Assembly: GCA_934748015.1 (NCBI GenBank)
Contig: CAKVHF010000001.1
Span: forward strand, 248,001 to 312,000
Direction of reading: 5' to 3'
Length of the DNA: 64,000 bases
DNA from: an uncultured Clostridia bacterium
GTDB lineage: Bacteria; Bacillota; Clostridia; Christensenellales; UBA1242
Program-made: the position numbers and the translations under genes
Shown here: one piece after another, positions 17,280 through 26,674 of the stretch
Layout of the letters: the number at the start of each line of letters is the position of its first letter
How positions within the stretch are numbered: the stretch's first letter is position 1
The notes under the pieces: generated by a model
Seen by the model: only the letters and a program-made list of their open reading frames with translations
The model's database searches: none
Told to the model about the DNA's origin: nothing

Positions 17280-19484
17280 ATGGAAGAGAATTTTCTTATA
17301 AGGATCAAAAAATTATATTCGTTAGAAGAAAATCAACAAATAGTTGAAATAATCAACTTAGTTAAGAAGTACAACGATCCTAATTCGGTCTATGATATTA
17401 ATTTTGCTATCACACTTGCCAACGACATTATTGATAACAAATTGGATTATAAGTCGGTGATAGTTGGTCTATATTATCCGCTTATCAAGAATAACTTAAT
17501 GGATAAGGTTGATGTTAACAAAATTGATGACGAAGTGTACACAATGATTACTTCTTTGTCGAACTTAGAGAAACTAAATATTGCCACTAAACAAGAGCAG
17601 TTGGATAGCATTAAAAATATGTTTATTGCGATTGCTAAAGATATAAGGGTAATTATTATCAAATTGTGTATTGAACAAGGCAAACTAAATATCTTTGATA
17701 AGTTCTCGGACGAAGAAAAAGAAAGCATAATGCAAGGTTGCAGTGATATTTTTGCACCAATTGCAGCAATGCTAGGTATTAGTCAGATCAAAAACAGACT
17801 AGAAAATGCAACATTTAAGTATTATAAGCCAAAATTCTACGAAGAATTGAAACAAGCACTTAACGAGTATGTGGACGAACGTAATGAAGCAATTCAAGAG
17901 GTTATCAAGAAGATCAAGGAAGAAATAACTCCAATAGTAAGCAAGTGCGAAGTGTACGGAAGGCAAAAACAACTATATAGCATTGCTAAGAAATTGCAGA
18001 AAAAGAATATGGGTGTTAGTGCAATACTGGATGTGTATGGAAGAAAAAATAATATAGAAGAATTTACTAAAGGTAAGAGCTTTAGTGAAATTACTTTGTC
18101 ACATATTATGGACATATTGGCGGTTAGGGTAATCGTCAATACAGTCGATGAGTGTTATGCTGTTCTAGGCAAAATTTTCTCTATTTTTAAGCCTTTTGGC
18201 AATTTCAAAGATTATATCGCTAACCCAAAGGCAAATGGTTATCAATCTTTGCATACAGCAATAATACTTGATAATGGCGATCCGGTTGAAGTCCAGATAA
18301 GGACTTTTGAAATGCATAACTATGCCGAATATGGTTTTGCTGCACACTGGGCATACAAATTAAACAAAAAAGTAAATAAAACTGACGCAAAGATAAACTA
18401 TATTAGATCTATCTTAGAATTATACAAAGAAAAATCAAACAACGAATTGTTAGATATATTGAAGACAGATGTGTATGTTGGCAAAATATTTGTTCAAACT
18501 CCACAAGGTAAAATTATTGAATTGCCAGAAGGTGCGACCCCAATAGACTTTGCCTATGCGATACATTCTAAAATCGGCGACTCGTGCGTTGGAGCTAAAA
18601 TCAATGGAAAAATATTTCCATTGGCAACAATGCTATCCAATGGTGATGTTGTTGAAATAATCACTAGCCCTAATAGCAAAGGTCCTTCAAGAGACTGGCT
18701 AAAAGTGTGCAAAACAAATAGTGCTAAAACTAAGATAAAAGCCTTTTTTAAGCGAGAAATGAAGGATGATAACATCAAGAAAGGTAAGGCAATCTTAGAA
18801 TCACAAGCTAAGTTAAAAAATTATAATTTGTCAAAATTGTTAGTAGATAAATATCTAGAAGAGGTGTATGATCGTTATAGTTTTTCTAACCTAGAGGATA
18901 TGTATGCATCTATTGGTTATGGTGGCATAACGGCCAACCAAGTCTTAAACAAACTTATGTCCTTATACAACTCTGACAGTAAAAATATAGTAGAATTAAG
19001 TCCAACAGCGAAGGATACTATTAAGAAACCAAGCAACACGGAGGATAGCCAAGTAGTTGTTAGGGGATATAGCAACATGATGACTAAACTAGCAAAATGT
19101 TGTAATCCTATCCCGGGTGATAAAATTGTTGGTTATGTTTCTCGTGGCAAAGGTGTAACCATCCATAGAGAAGATTGCAGAACTATCGAAAATTATGAGT
19201 TCGAAAGATTGATAGAGTGTGACTGGAAGAATTCTTCTAGTGCTAAGGCATTTGTTGGAACAATCAATGTTGTTGCCAATAACGCTAATAGTGTGTTTAG
19301 TGATATTTCTAAGAAAGTAACAGATAACAAAATTGAAATTGTTCTTATGAACACTAAACCTATTAAGGATAATAAACATCTTATTACTTTGGGTGTCAAA
19401 GTGTCTAGCAAGAACCAATTAGATGACTTGATTGGTAAGTTAAAAGTAATACCTAATGTTGTAGATGTGTTTAGGACAAATTAA
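17280..19484 (+). CDS. Rel-family (p)ppGpp synthetase with degenerate hydrolase domain
   Basis: A 734-residue RelA/SpoT homologue with the full layout: HD-like N-terminal region (1-180), synthetase, TGS (about 395-455), helical linker and C-terminal ACT. The synthetase looks active: GRQKQLYSIAKK, HIMDILAVRVIV, DYIANPKANGYQSLHT and EVQIRT carry the GTP/ATP-binding and catalytic residues. The hydrolase HD signature is absent: the usual LLHD position reads GLYYPL, and IKLADRLHN reads IKLCIEQGK. So it should make the alarmone but not degrade it. The RXKD-type loop reads NFKD. recJ upstream and hemZ downstream are contiguous. Confidence 0.9.
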   Translation: MEENFLIRIKKLYSLEENQQIVEIINLVKKYNDPNSVYDINFAITLANDIIDNKLDYKSVIVGLYYPLIKNNLMDKVDVNKIDDEVYTMITSLSNLEKLNIATKQEQLDSIKNMFIAIAKDIRVIIIKLCIEQGKLNIFDKFSDEEKESIMQGCSDIFAPIAAMLGISQIKNRLENATFKYYKPKFYEELKQALNEYVDERNEAIQEVIKKIKEEITPIVSKCEVYGRQKQLYSIAKKLQKKNMGVSAILDVYGRKNNIEEFTKGKSFSEITLSHIMDILAVRVIVNTVDECYAVLGKIFSIFKPFGNFKDYIANPKANGYQSLHTAIILDNGDPVEVQIRTFEMHNYAEYGFAAHWAYKLNKKVNKTDAKINYIRSILELYKEKSNNELLDILKTDVYVGKIFVQTPQGKIIELPEGATPIDFAYAIHSKIGDSCVGAKINGKIFPLATMLSNGDVVEIITSPNSKGPSRDWLKVCKTNSAKTKIKAFFKREMKDDNIKKGKAILESQAKLKNYNLSKLLVDKYLEEVYDRYSFSNLEDMYASIGYGGITANQVLNKLMSLYNSDSKNIVELSPTAKDTIKKPSNTEDSQVVVRGYSNMMTKLAKCCNPIPGDKIVGYVSRGKGVTIHREDCRTIENYEFERLIECDWKNSSSAKAFVGTINVVANNANSVFSDISKKVTDNKIEIVLMNTKPIKDNKHLITLGVKVSSKNQLDDLIGKLKVIPNVVDVFRTN

Positions 19485-20896
19485 TGAGATTGTTAACAAA
19501 TATAGATAATATTAATGAAGAATTAACCTTAATTTATAACATTTTTGCATACAAGATTAGCAAAAAATATGTAGACACCGAAGTAAATGTGCTAGAAGAT
19601 CATGATGATGATAATATTACAATTACACTTATGGTTGATGGCAAAAACAAAAATATAGAAACTTTTGGCTATAAAGTAGAGAGAAACGAAACCACAAGCA
19701 AATATATTAAGCGATATGCAAAGATTGTGCTGTATAAGTATCTGTCCAAAATAACGCGATACAAAGCTCCATGGGGTGCATTGACTGGTGTAAGACCAAC
19801 AAAAATATACTATGAGTTGCTTAACAAGTTGGGCGGGAATATTGACCTTGTTATGAGCGAAATGAAAAGATTATTTCTTGTATCTAAAGAAAAAATTAAT
19901 CAATTAAGATTGATCGCTAATGAGCAAAGTGTGGTAAAATATGATCACAATAGTATAGACCTATATATCAACATTCCGTTTTGCACTAGCAAGTGTTATT
20001 ATTGTTCGTTTATCTCTATGCCACTTAATAAGTGCCAAAATATGGTTGAACCATATATTGAAGCATTGATTAAGGAAATAAAAGCAACATTGCAGTTTTT
20101 ACAATCTCGAAAAATGACTATAAATACTATATATTTTGGAGGTGGCACTCCTACAGCAATAGGTAGGGATAATCTAGAAAAACTGCTAAATATTTTGCCT
20201 AAAAGTGTGAAAGAATTAACAGTTGAAGCAGGCAGACCAGATACGATTGATGATAAAATGCTTGCAATGCTAGATAGCCATGGTGTTAGTCGTATTTCAA
20301 TCAATCCGCAGACTTTTAAAAATGAAACTCTTAAATTAATAGGACGCAATCACACTGCCGATGATGTTGTAGACGTGTACAGACTTGCGAGAAAGTATAA
20401 TTTTGCAATCAATATGGACCTTATTGCAGGGCTAGGAAATGAGAAAGTGAAAGATTTCAAGTATACACTTAATAAGACAATAGGTTTATACCCAGACAAT
20501 ATAACTGTGCATACATTATCTATCAAGAGAGCAAGTACTCTTAAATCAGATGGTGGAGAAACATCCAATATCCACGAAGTGGAGAGAATGGTAAAGTATT
20601 CTATTGCAAAATTGGCTAAAAATGGCTATAAACCATACTATTTATATCGTCAAAAAAATATGCTAGGCAACCTAGAGAATACAGGATATTGTCGTGACGG
20701 AAAGATATGTGAATTCAATATCAACAGTATGGAAGAGACATTGTCAGTTATTGCCTGTGGGGCTAATGCGATTAGCAAAAAGATTGATTATGCTAAGAAC
20801 CGCATTGATAGACATGCTAATGTTAAAAATATTCAAGAATATATATCTCGAATTGATGAAATGATACAGAAAAAGTTGGATTTGTTTGATAAATAA
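19484..20896 (+). CDS. hemZ: HemZ-like radical SAM coproporphyrinogen dehydrogenase family protein
   Basis: A 470-residue radical SAM enzyme of the HemZ group (oxygen-independent coproporphyrinogen III oxidase-like). The cluster motif PFCTSKCYYCSF lies near residue 167, followed by IYFGGGTPTA and SINPQTF motifs of the HemN superfamily; the first 150 residues are the HemZ-specific domain (APWGALTGVRPTKIYYELL). Related proteins can be heme chaperones rather than oxidases, so the reaction is not certain. The start overlaps the rel stop by one base (TAATG). Confidence 0.85.
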   Translation: MRLLTNIDNINEELTLIYNIFAYKISKKYVDTEVNVLEDHDDDNITITLMVDGKNKNIETFGYKVERNETTSKYIKRYAKIVLYKYLSKITRYKAPWGALTGVRPTKIYYELLNKLGGNIDLVMSEMKRLFLVSKEKINQLRLIANEQSVVKYDHNSIDLYINIPFCTSKCYYCSFISMPLNKCQNMVEPYIEALIKEIKATLQFLQSRKMTINTIYFGGGTPTAIGRDNLEKLLNILPKSVKELTVEAGRPDTIDDKMLAMLDSHGVSRISINPQTFKNETLKLIGRNHTADDVVDVYRLARKYNFAINMDLIAGLGNEKVKDFKYTLNKTIGLYPDNITVHTLSIKRASTLKSDGGETSNIHEVERMVKYSIAKLAKNGYKPYYLYRQKNMLGNLENTGYCRDGKICEFNINSMEETLSVIACGANAISKKIDYAKNRIDRHANVKNIQEYISRIDEMIQKKLDLFDK

Positions 20897-20989
20897 AAAT
20901 TTTGTCGATAATTTACTTAATTTTATTGAAAATAGCAAAAATTTTTTTGTTATTTTCTTTACTTTTATCAATCTGATGTGATATATTAT

Positions 20990-21062
20990 ATTTGTGACCT
21001 TTTGCTAAGTGCTAGGAGAATCCTTACGACCAGCAACTTGGTTCTAGGCTAATAAAATAAAT
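20990..21062 (+). promoter_or_regulatory. Possible rpsO leader structure
   Basis: Between the TATATT-type -10 region near 20980 and rpsO, GCTAGGA pairs with TTCTA-G-GC (one bulge) around an internal loop with possible CC/GG pairing. S15 autoregulates rpsO through leader structures in several bacteria; that this fold binds S15 is inference. Confidence 0.35.
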
Positions 21063-21076
21063 GGAGGAATTAATCA

Positions 21077-21340
21077 ATGATTAATAAAGAGAAAAAACAG
21101 GGCATTATTAAAGAATATGCAAGACAAGAAGGCGATACTGGTTCTTGCGAAGTTCAAATTGCTGTACTTTCTGCTAGAATTGCAGAATTGACAGAACATT
21201 TGAAGGCTAATAAGAATGATGAACATTCTCGTCGTGGCTTAATTAAGCTTGTAAGCAGAAGAAAGAAATTAATTAAGTACATGGAAAGAGTTAACCTTCA
21301 AGGTGCTAGAGAATTGAAAGCTAAATTAGGAATTAGATAA
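21077..21340 (+). CDS. rpsO: 30S ribosomal protein S15
   Basis: An 87-residue small-subunit protein that binds the central domain of 16S rRNA. GDTGSCEVQIAVLSARIAELTEHLK and DEHSRRGLIKLVSRRKKLIKYM, the family signature, are fully present. A strong GGAGG ribosome site precedes the ATG. It is followed by pnp, the usual bacterial order. Confidence 0.98.
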   Translation: MINKEKKQGIIKEYARQEGDTGSCEVQIAVLSARIAELTEHLKANKNDEHSRRGLIKLVSRRKKLIKYMERVNLQGARELKAKLGIR

Positions 21341-21453
21341 TAAGAAAAATTTTAGACGGTTGTTTTTTGTTGTGTGCTTTTAAGAAATTGCTTTTCGAAG
21401 AGTATGCAATTTTAGCAATCGTCTATATTTTTAGAGTATCAAAGGAGATTATG

Positions 21454-23541
21454 ATGAACGAATTTAAAACTTTTGAAACTGAGATTGGTGGCAAAAAAGT
21501 TTCTGTAGAGGTAGGAAAGTATGCATTCCAGACCAATGGACATTGTATTGTAAAATGCGGTGACACTATGGTTATGTGTAATGTGTGTATGAACAAAGAA
21601 CCTAGACCAGGTCAAGACTTCTTCCCACTAAGCGTAGATTTCGAAGAAAAACTATATGCTGTAGGTAAGATCCCAGGTGGGTTTAAGAAGAGAGAGGGTA
21701 GACCAACTGACCAAGCAATACTTACTAGCAGACTTATTGATAGACCTCTTAGACCATTGTTCCCTAAGGGTTTCTTCAACGATGTAACAGTAGTTGCTAC
21801 ACCTATCAGCATTGACTACAATATTGCACCAGAGCCACTTGCTATGTTTGCAAGTTCTATTGCACTTACAATCAGTGATATTCCATTTGCTGGCCCAACT
21901 GGTAGTGTAGAAGTAGGCTTGGTTGATGGCAAGTATATTATTAACCCAAATACTGCAGAGAAGGACAATAGCCTTATTGATCTAAAAGTTGCAGGAACTA
22001 AAGATGCTATCCTTATGGTTGAAGCAGGCGCTAAAGAAGTAAGCGAAGAAGTTATGCTTAAAGGTATCTTATTTGCTCACGAAGAGATCAAGAAGCAGGT
22101 AGAGTTCCAAGAGAAAATGGCAGAAGAGTTGGGCGTTAAGAAAGCTGAGAATCTACCATATTATGTTATCGATGAAACTCTAGAGAAAGACGTTAAAGAA
22201 TATGGACATCCACTAATGGAGAAGGTTATGGAGCATTTCGATAGACACGAGAGAGATCGTGCTGAAGAAGAAATGAATGCTCGGATCCTAGAGCATTTTG
22301 CAGAAACTTATCCAGATAGCGAAAGACAAATATTGGACGTATTATATAAGGTAAAGAAAGAAATAATGCGTACCAAGATACTGAATGATGGTGTTAGACC
22401 TGATGGCAGAAAGTTGGATGAAATTAGGCCAATCTGGTGTGAAGTAGGCATACTTCCTAGAGTTCATGGTTCTGCTGTGTTCACTAGAGGCGAAACTCAA
22501 GCAATGACTACTTGTACATTAGGTAGCATGAGAGATATGCAGATCCTAGATGGTATTGACGAAGAAGAAGGCAAGAGATACATGCATCACTACAATATGC
22601 CTGCTTATTCTACTGGTGAGGCAAGACCACTTAAGTCTGCTGGCCGTAGAGAGATCGGACATGGTGCACTTGCAGAGCGCGCTTTGCTTCCCGTTCTTCC
22701 TAGCGAAGAGGAGTTTCCATATGCAATCCGTACAGTTAGTGATATCCTTAGCAGTAACGGATCTACTAGCCAAGCAAGTGTATGCGGTAGCACTCTAGCA
22801 CTTATGGATGCTGGTGTTCCTATCAAAGCTCCAGTTGCTGGTGTAGCAATGGGACTTATCAAAGATGCTGAGTCTGGCAAAGTTGCAATTCTTACAGATA
22901 TCCAAGGTCTAGAGGACTTCTTGGGTGATATGGACTTCAAGGTTGCTGGTACAGAGAAAGGTATTACTGCTATTCAGATGGATATTAAGATCAAAGGTAT
23001 TGACGAAAAGATACTAACAGAAGCCCTAGAGAGAGCAAGAGTAGGCAGACTATTTATCTTGAAGAAGATGACTGATGTTATTGCTGAACCAAGAAAAGAG
23101 TTAAGTCCTTACGCTCCTAAGATTATATCTTTCATGATCAACCCAGATAAGATCAAAGATGTTATCGGAACTGGTGGAAAGATGATCAATAAGATAATTG
23201 ATGAGACAGGTGTCAAGATCGACATATCTGATGAGGGTATGGTGTCAATCGCAGGTGTGGATAGTGAGATGAGCCAAAAAGCTAAAGATATTATCCTAAG
23301 TATTACAGAAGATCTAGAAGTTGGCAAAACTTACACAGGTACAGTTGAAAGAATATTGCAATTTGGTGCTTTTGTTAATCTAGGTTATGGCAAAGAAGGA
23401 ATGATCCATATTTCTAAACTATCTAGCAAGAGAGTGGAGAAAGTGGAAGACGTTGTCAAGATTGGTGACAAAGTTGAAGTATCTGTAATCAAAATCGAAA
23501 AGGGCAAAGTAGATTTAAAACTAGTAGGTGTCTTTGCCTAA
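21454..23541 (+). CDS. pnp: Polyribonucleotide nucleotidyltransferase (PNPase)
   Basis: A phosphorolytic 3'-5' exoribonuclease of about 695 residues for RNA turnover. Two RNase PH-like cores are present: RPGQDFFPLSVDFEEK in the first and VHGSAVFTRGETQAM with STGEARPLKSAGRREIGHGALAERAL in the second. A KH domain (VIGTGGKMINKIIDETG) and a C-terminal S1 domain (VERILQFGAFVNL) follow. I chose the ATG at 21454, 6 nt after AAAGGAG; a TTG 87 bp earlier gives an N-terminal extension not typical of the family. Confidence 0.97.
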   Translation: MNEFKTFETEIGGKKVSVEVGKYAFQTNGHCIVKCGDTMVMCNVCMNKEPRPGQDFFPLSVDFEEKLYAVGKIPGGFKKREGRPTDQAILTSRLIDRPLRPLFPKGFFNDVTVVATPISIDYNIAPEPLAMFASSIALTISDIPFAGPTGSVEVGLVDGKYIINPNTAEKDNSLIDLKVAGTKDAILMVEAGAKEVSEEVMLKGILFAHEEIKKQVEFQEKMAEELGVKKAENLPYYVIDETLEKDVKEYGHPLMEKVMEHFDRHERDRAEEEMNARILEHFAETYPDSERQILDVLYKVKKEIMRTKILNDGVRPDGRKLDEIRPIWCEVGILPRVHGSAVFTRGETQAMTTCTLGSMRDMQILDGIDEEEGKRYMHHYNMPAYSTGEARPLKSAGRREIGHGALAERALLPVLPSEEEFPYAIRTVSDILSSNGSTSQASVCGSTLALMDAGVPIKAPVAGVAMGLIKDAESGKVAILTDIQGLEDFLGDMDFKVAGTEKGITAIQMDIKIKGIDEKILTEALERARVGRLFILKKMTDVIAEPRKELSPYAPKIISFMINPDKIKDVIGTGGKMINKIIDETGVKIDISDEGMVSIAGVDSEMSQKAKDIILSITEDLEVGKTYTGTVERILQFGAFVNLGYGKEGMIHISKLSSKRVEKVEDVVKIGDKVEVSVIKIEKGKVDLKLVGVFA

Positions 23542-23546
23542 ATATA

Positions 23547-23583
23547 AAAAGTCTAATTGGTTAACCCAAATTAGACTTTTTTT
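23547..23583 (+). terminator. Terminator of rpsO-pnp
   Basis: AAAGTCTAATT pairs with AATTAGACTTT across a short loop, then a T7 tract. Confidence 0.92.
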
Positions 23584-23644
23584 GTGGTTTGTTACTAGAA
23601 TAACAGTATAAATAAATTATTAGATAAAAAACACTATAATTAAT

Positions 23645-23673
23645 TTGATAAATAATTAAAAATATGCAATAAT
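23645..23673 (+). promoter_or_regulatory. Promoter of the first BspA-like gene leader
   Basis: TTGATA (23645-23650), 17-bp spacer, AATAAT (23668-23673). The predicted start is at about 23680, where similarity to the second leader begins. Copy 2 has TTGGCA and CATACT at the same spacing. Confidence 0.6.
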
Positions 23674-23679
23674 TGTTAT

Positions 23680-23907
23680 GTTATGAAAAATATTATTTTG
23701 CAAAATATTTCAATAGTAAGAAAAAACTTGTTGGGTATCCCAACAATGCCTATTTTTAGCCGTTTTGCATGTGCGTTCGGGGGGGGGGTATCCTTTGGGA
23801 AGGATAGTATAGTTCTATCCCCAGTTCACAACCAACATAACTTAATAATTAATCAATTAAAGGATATAAGGTAAATGAGTTAAATTGTTTGCCATATCCT
23901 TTTTTGT
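23680..23907 (+). ncRNA. Conserved leader/attenuator RNA, copy 1
   Basis: Nearly identical to 36219-36447. In order: GTTATG (23680-23685), able to pair with CATAAC (23836-23841); a perfect hairpin TTGTTGGG-TAT-CCCAACAA (23728-23746); a run of ten Gs (23779-23788); hairpin TATCCTT-TGGG-AAGGATA (23789-23806); an alternative pairing GGATAG (23802-23807) with CTATCC (23815-23820); a block of about 50 nt almost invariant between copies; and a terminator AAAGGATAT-aa-GGTAAA / TTTGCC-ATATCCTTT (23859-23902) with T-run. TATCCTTT at 23789-23796 is also complementary to the terminator 5' arm, so an antiterminator fold is possible. The gene follows at 23954. I do not recognise it as a known riboswitch. 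Confidence 0.75.
23859..23907 (+). terminator. Intrinsic terminator inside leader copy 1
   Basis: Stem AAAGGATAT/ATATCCTTT continued by GGTAAA/TTTGCC (one G-U), 12-base loop, T-run. It lies 47 bp before the start codon of the BspA-like gene and so would gate its transcription. Confidence 0.8.
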
Positions 23908-23953
23908 TTTTTTGTTGAGAAAAAATACAAGTAATAATGTAAAAGGAAATATT

Positions 23954-26566
23954 ATGACAAAGAAGAAACAATTTGTAATACTTGCAATCTTTGTGGTATT
24001 GGCGATTATCTCTTGTGTATCGGCACTAGTAGTCGTGCTTACTGCTAGCAAACAAGCTTCCACCAGCAAGGTTAATGTAGATTACACTGCAAGTGATGTG
24101 TATGTTAAGATTAAGGCTAATTATTATATAGGTTCTAACACAGTTGCTATGGTCAATGGAGATAGTACAGAGGTAGTATTGTCACCAATCAACCACAACG
24201 GCACTCTTAACCAGCCCAATGCCAAGACAACAAGTGCATTGATGGATGTGGATAGCGGAGGAAAGGTAGTCTTTGAATATATATTTGAGAACTTATCCAG
24301 TACAGTTCCTGCTAAGATCAGCCAAATGACAAATGCAGACGGCACACCTTATGTCCCAACTGATACATACAATAACGTAAATATCCAATATGTAGGCACA
24401 TCCAAGGTTATGGGTGCGTCTGCTTATGGTGGCAAAGATACAATATCAGATATTGCTCTTCTTCCTCTTAGTACTAAATATATCTATGTAATAGTATCGG
24501 TCAAGGATCTAATGCACGATGTCCAATACAAGGGATCTTTCGGTTGGATGCTGTCTAGAGCAGACTTAGTAGATAACACAACAGAGAATGTATCTGGCGG
24601 AACAATTATATCTGGCACAGACGATGCCGATGTAGTTAACAAGGACGAAATGGATAAGATAAACCTAGTCCTTGATTGCGAGAACGAAAAGCCTAATTAT
24701 TATCCTCAGAAAGCCAATAAGTGCTTTACAGGTTGGTACACCAAGGACGAAAGTGGCAATGATATAGAAGTTAAATGGCCAACACTTATAACATCTTCCA
24801 CAAAGATATATCCTAAGTATGAAACTGAAACCCCAGGACTATCCTACACATATACTGGTGATGGCTATGCAATAGTAGGTGGATACAATGGTTCAACTAG
24901 TAACATATTTGTTCCAGATATCCATAACGATGGTACACATGGCAATGCCAAGATAACTAGTATTGCAGATCATGCATTTATAGGAAACACAAAAATTGTT
25001 AATTTAATGATACCAGATACTATTACAAGTGTAGGAAGTTCAGCTTTTACTAACTGTTCTAATATTATAAGTGTTAGAATTCCCAAGAGTGTTACAAGTA
25101 TTGGTTTGCCAGCTTTGAGTGGTTGTAGCAAGATTACAAGTATTATTGTTGATCCATATAACCAAGTGTATGATAGCCGTAACAATTGCAATGCCATTTT
25201 GGAAACGGCTACAAATAGGTTGGTTGCTGGTTGCCAAAACACAGTTATTCCTATTGGCACTAAGATAGTAGGAAAGCAGGCTTTTGAAAGGATAACCAGC
25301 TTAACAGAAATTGTTGTTCCTGATAGTGTAGTCACGATAGAAAGTGCAGTATTTAATGGATGTACTGAATTAACCAAAATAACGCTGTCTAACAATCTTG
25401 TTACATTGGATAACTATGCATTGAATGCAACTAAAATAGAAGAGTTATATGTTCCTGCTACCTTAACTAACATCGGTACAACTTGTGCTATTGTTTCTTT
25501 TTCGTTAAACAAAATTGAAGTAAACACAGCAAATTCAAAATTTGACAGTAGAAACAATTGCAACGCAATAGTTGAGACCGCTACTAATAAACTTATTTTG
25601 GGTTGCGAGACAACAACTATTCCTGATACAGTTGTGGAAATTGGAGATTATGCATTTAATCAATCAAAATTGTCAAAGCTTGTTATATCTAAGAATGTAA
25701 CTACTATATCGACATCTGCATTTGGTGGGTGCAACTATATTACTGAGGTTGTTGTAGATAGTGCTAATACGAAATTTGATAGTAGAAACAATTGCAATGC
25801 TATTATTGAAACAGCAACTAACACATTGGTAATGGGTTTTAAAAATTCAACTATTCCAAATACTGTTACAAGCATTGGAAATGCCGCATTTAGAAGAATA
25901 ATGATACAAAGTATAACTATTCCAAATAGTGTAACAAGTATAGGTGACGAGGCTTTTTATGCAACAGCTTTAAAGAGTATAACAATCCCTTCTAGCGTTA
26001 AAAGTATTGGAATAAGAGTGTTCTCATTTAATGCAAATTTAACAGAAATTACTGTCGATAGTGGTAATACAACTTTTGATAGCCGAAATAATAGTAATGC
26101 CATAATTGAAACAGCAACTAATACATTAATTGCTGGGTGTAAATCGTCTATAGTGCCTGATACTATTACTGAAATCGGAACATATGCTTTTAGTTTTATA
26201 CATGTTGAAAGTCTTACTCTTCCTAGTAGTGTTACAAAAATAAGTAGTTGGGCTTTTTATGGATCAAATATAACGAGCATTACTTTGTCTAGTAATTTAA
26301 CATATATAGATACGGCATCATTTAATACTTGTGCTAAACTAACTAGTATTGTTATACCAGCCAGTGTCCAATATATTAATCATAAGGCGTTTGAAGGTTG
26401 TAGTCAGTTAACCAGTGTTGAATTTAAGGATGTAAGTGGGTGGAAAGTATATAGTAGTACTAGTTACACCAATGGTCAAAATGTAGAATTATCCAGTAGT
26501 GATTATTATCCTAATGCTACCAAGTTAACGGCAGTATATGGCAACAAATATTGGAAGAGGGGATAA
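23954..26566 (+). CDS. BspA-like leucine-rich-repeat surface protein, paralogue 1
   Basis: An 870-residue exported protein. The N-terminal hydrophobic segment (about residues 7-30) is a signal anchor. A beta-rich domain without clear family follows (30-230), then a Listeria-Bacteroides type repeat (CFTGWYTKDESGN near 255), then BspA-type LRR units from about 320 (TSIADHAFIG, SVGSSAFTNC and so on). Four spacers with the consensus DSRNNCNAIxETATNxLxxGC interrupt the LRRs. There is no LPXTG; the C-terminus is KYWKRG, shared with the second copy. Such proteins mediate adhesion in other bacteria. I chose the ATG at 23954 because AAAGGA precedes it and it matches the paralogue start. It sits behind the conserved attenuator. 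Confidence 0.9.
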   Translation: MTKKKQFVILAIFVVLAIISCVSALVVVLTASKQASTSKVNVDYTASDVYVKIKANYYIGSNTVAMVNGDSTEVVLSPINHNGTLNQPNAKTTSALMDVDSGGKVVFEYIFENLSSTVPAKISQMTNADGTPYVPTDTYNNVNIQYVGTSKVMGASAYGGKDTISDIALLPLSTKYIYVIVSVKDLMHDVQYKGSFGWMLSRADLVDNTTENVSGGTIISGTDDADVVNKDEMDKINLVLDCENEKPNYYPQKANKCFTGWYTKDESGNDIEVKWPTLITSSTKIYPKYETETPGLSYTYTGDGYAIVGGYNGSTSNIFVPDIHNDGTHGNAKITSIADHAFIGNTKIVNLMIPDTITSVGSSAFTNCSNIISVRIPKSVTSIGLPALSGCSKITSIIVDPYNQVYDSRNNCNAILETATNRLVAGCQNTVIPIGTKIVGKQAFERITSLTEIVVPDSVVTIESAVFNGCTELTKITLSNNLVTLDNYALNATKIEELYVPATLTNIGTTCAIVSFSLNKIEVNTANSKFDSRNNCNAIVETATNKLILGCETTTIPDTVVEIGDYAFNQSKLSKLVISKNVTTISTSAFGGCNYITEVVVDSANTKFDSRNNCNAIIETATNTLVMGFKNSTIPNTVTSIGNAAFRRIMIQSITIPNSVTSIGDEAFYATALKSITIPSSVKSIGIRVFSFNANLTEITVDSGNTTFDSRNNSNAIIETATNTLIAGCKSSIVPDTITEIGTYAFSFIHVESLTLPSSVTKISSWAFYGSNITSITLSSNLTYIDTASFNTCAKLTSIVIPASVQYINHKAFEGCSQLTSVEFKDVSGWKVYSSTSYTNGQNVELSSSDYYPNATKLTAVYGNKYWKRG

Positions 26567-26598
26567 GTTTATAATTATCAATTGCTAATATAAAATAA

Positions 26599-26662
26599 AA
26601 AAAGTAGTAGTTATATTTTGATCTGATATTATTGGATCATATATATAACTACTATATTTTTT
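26599..26662 (+). terminator. Terminator of the first BspA-like gene
   Basis: GTAGTAGTTATAT pairs with ATATAACTACTA around an inner GATC/GATC helix, followed by T6. Confidence 0.8.
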
Positions 26663-26666
26663 GTTT

Positions 26667-26674
26667 AAAAAAAA
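26667..26674 (-). terminator. T-run ending SRP RNA
   Basis: Eight A residues on the plus strand directly after the closing helix of the SRP RNA give a U-run on the transcript. Confidence 0.7.

Noticed and set aside
23683..23874. 63-codon ORF inside leader copy 1, as a leader peptide
   Set aside because: The equivalent frame in copy 2 is shifted by one base before the G-run and stops early, while RNA stems are preserved. No convincing ribosome site.
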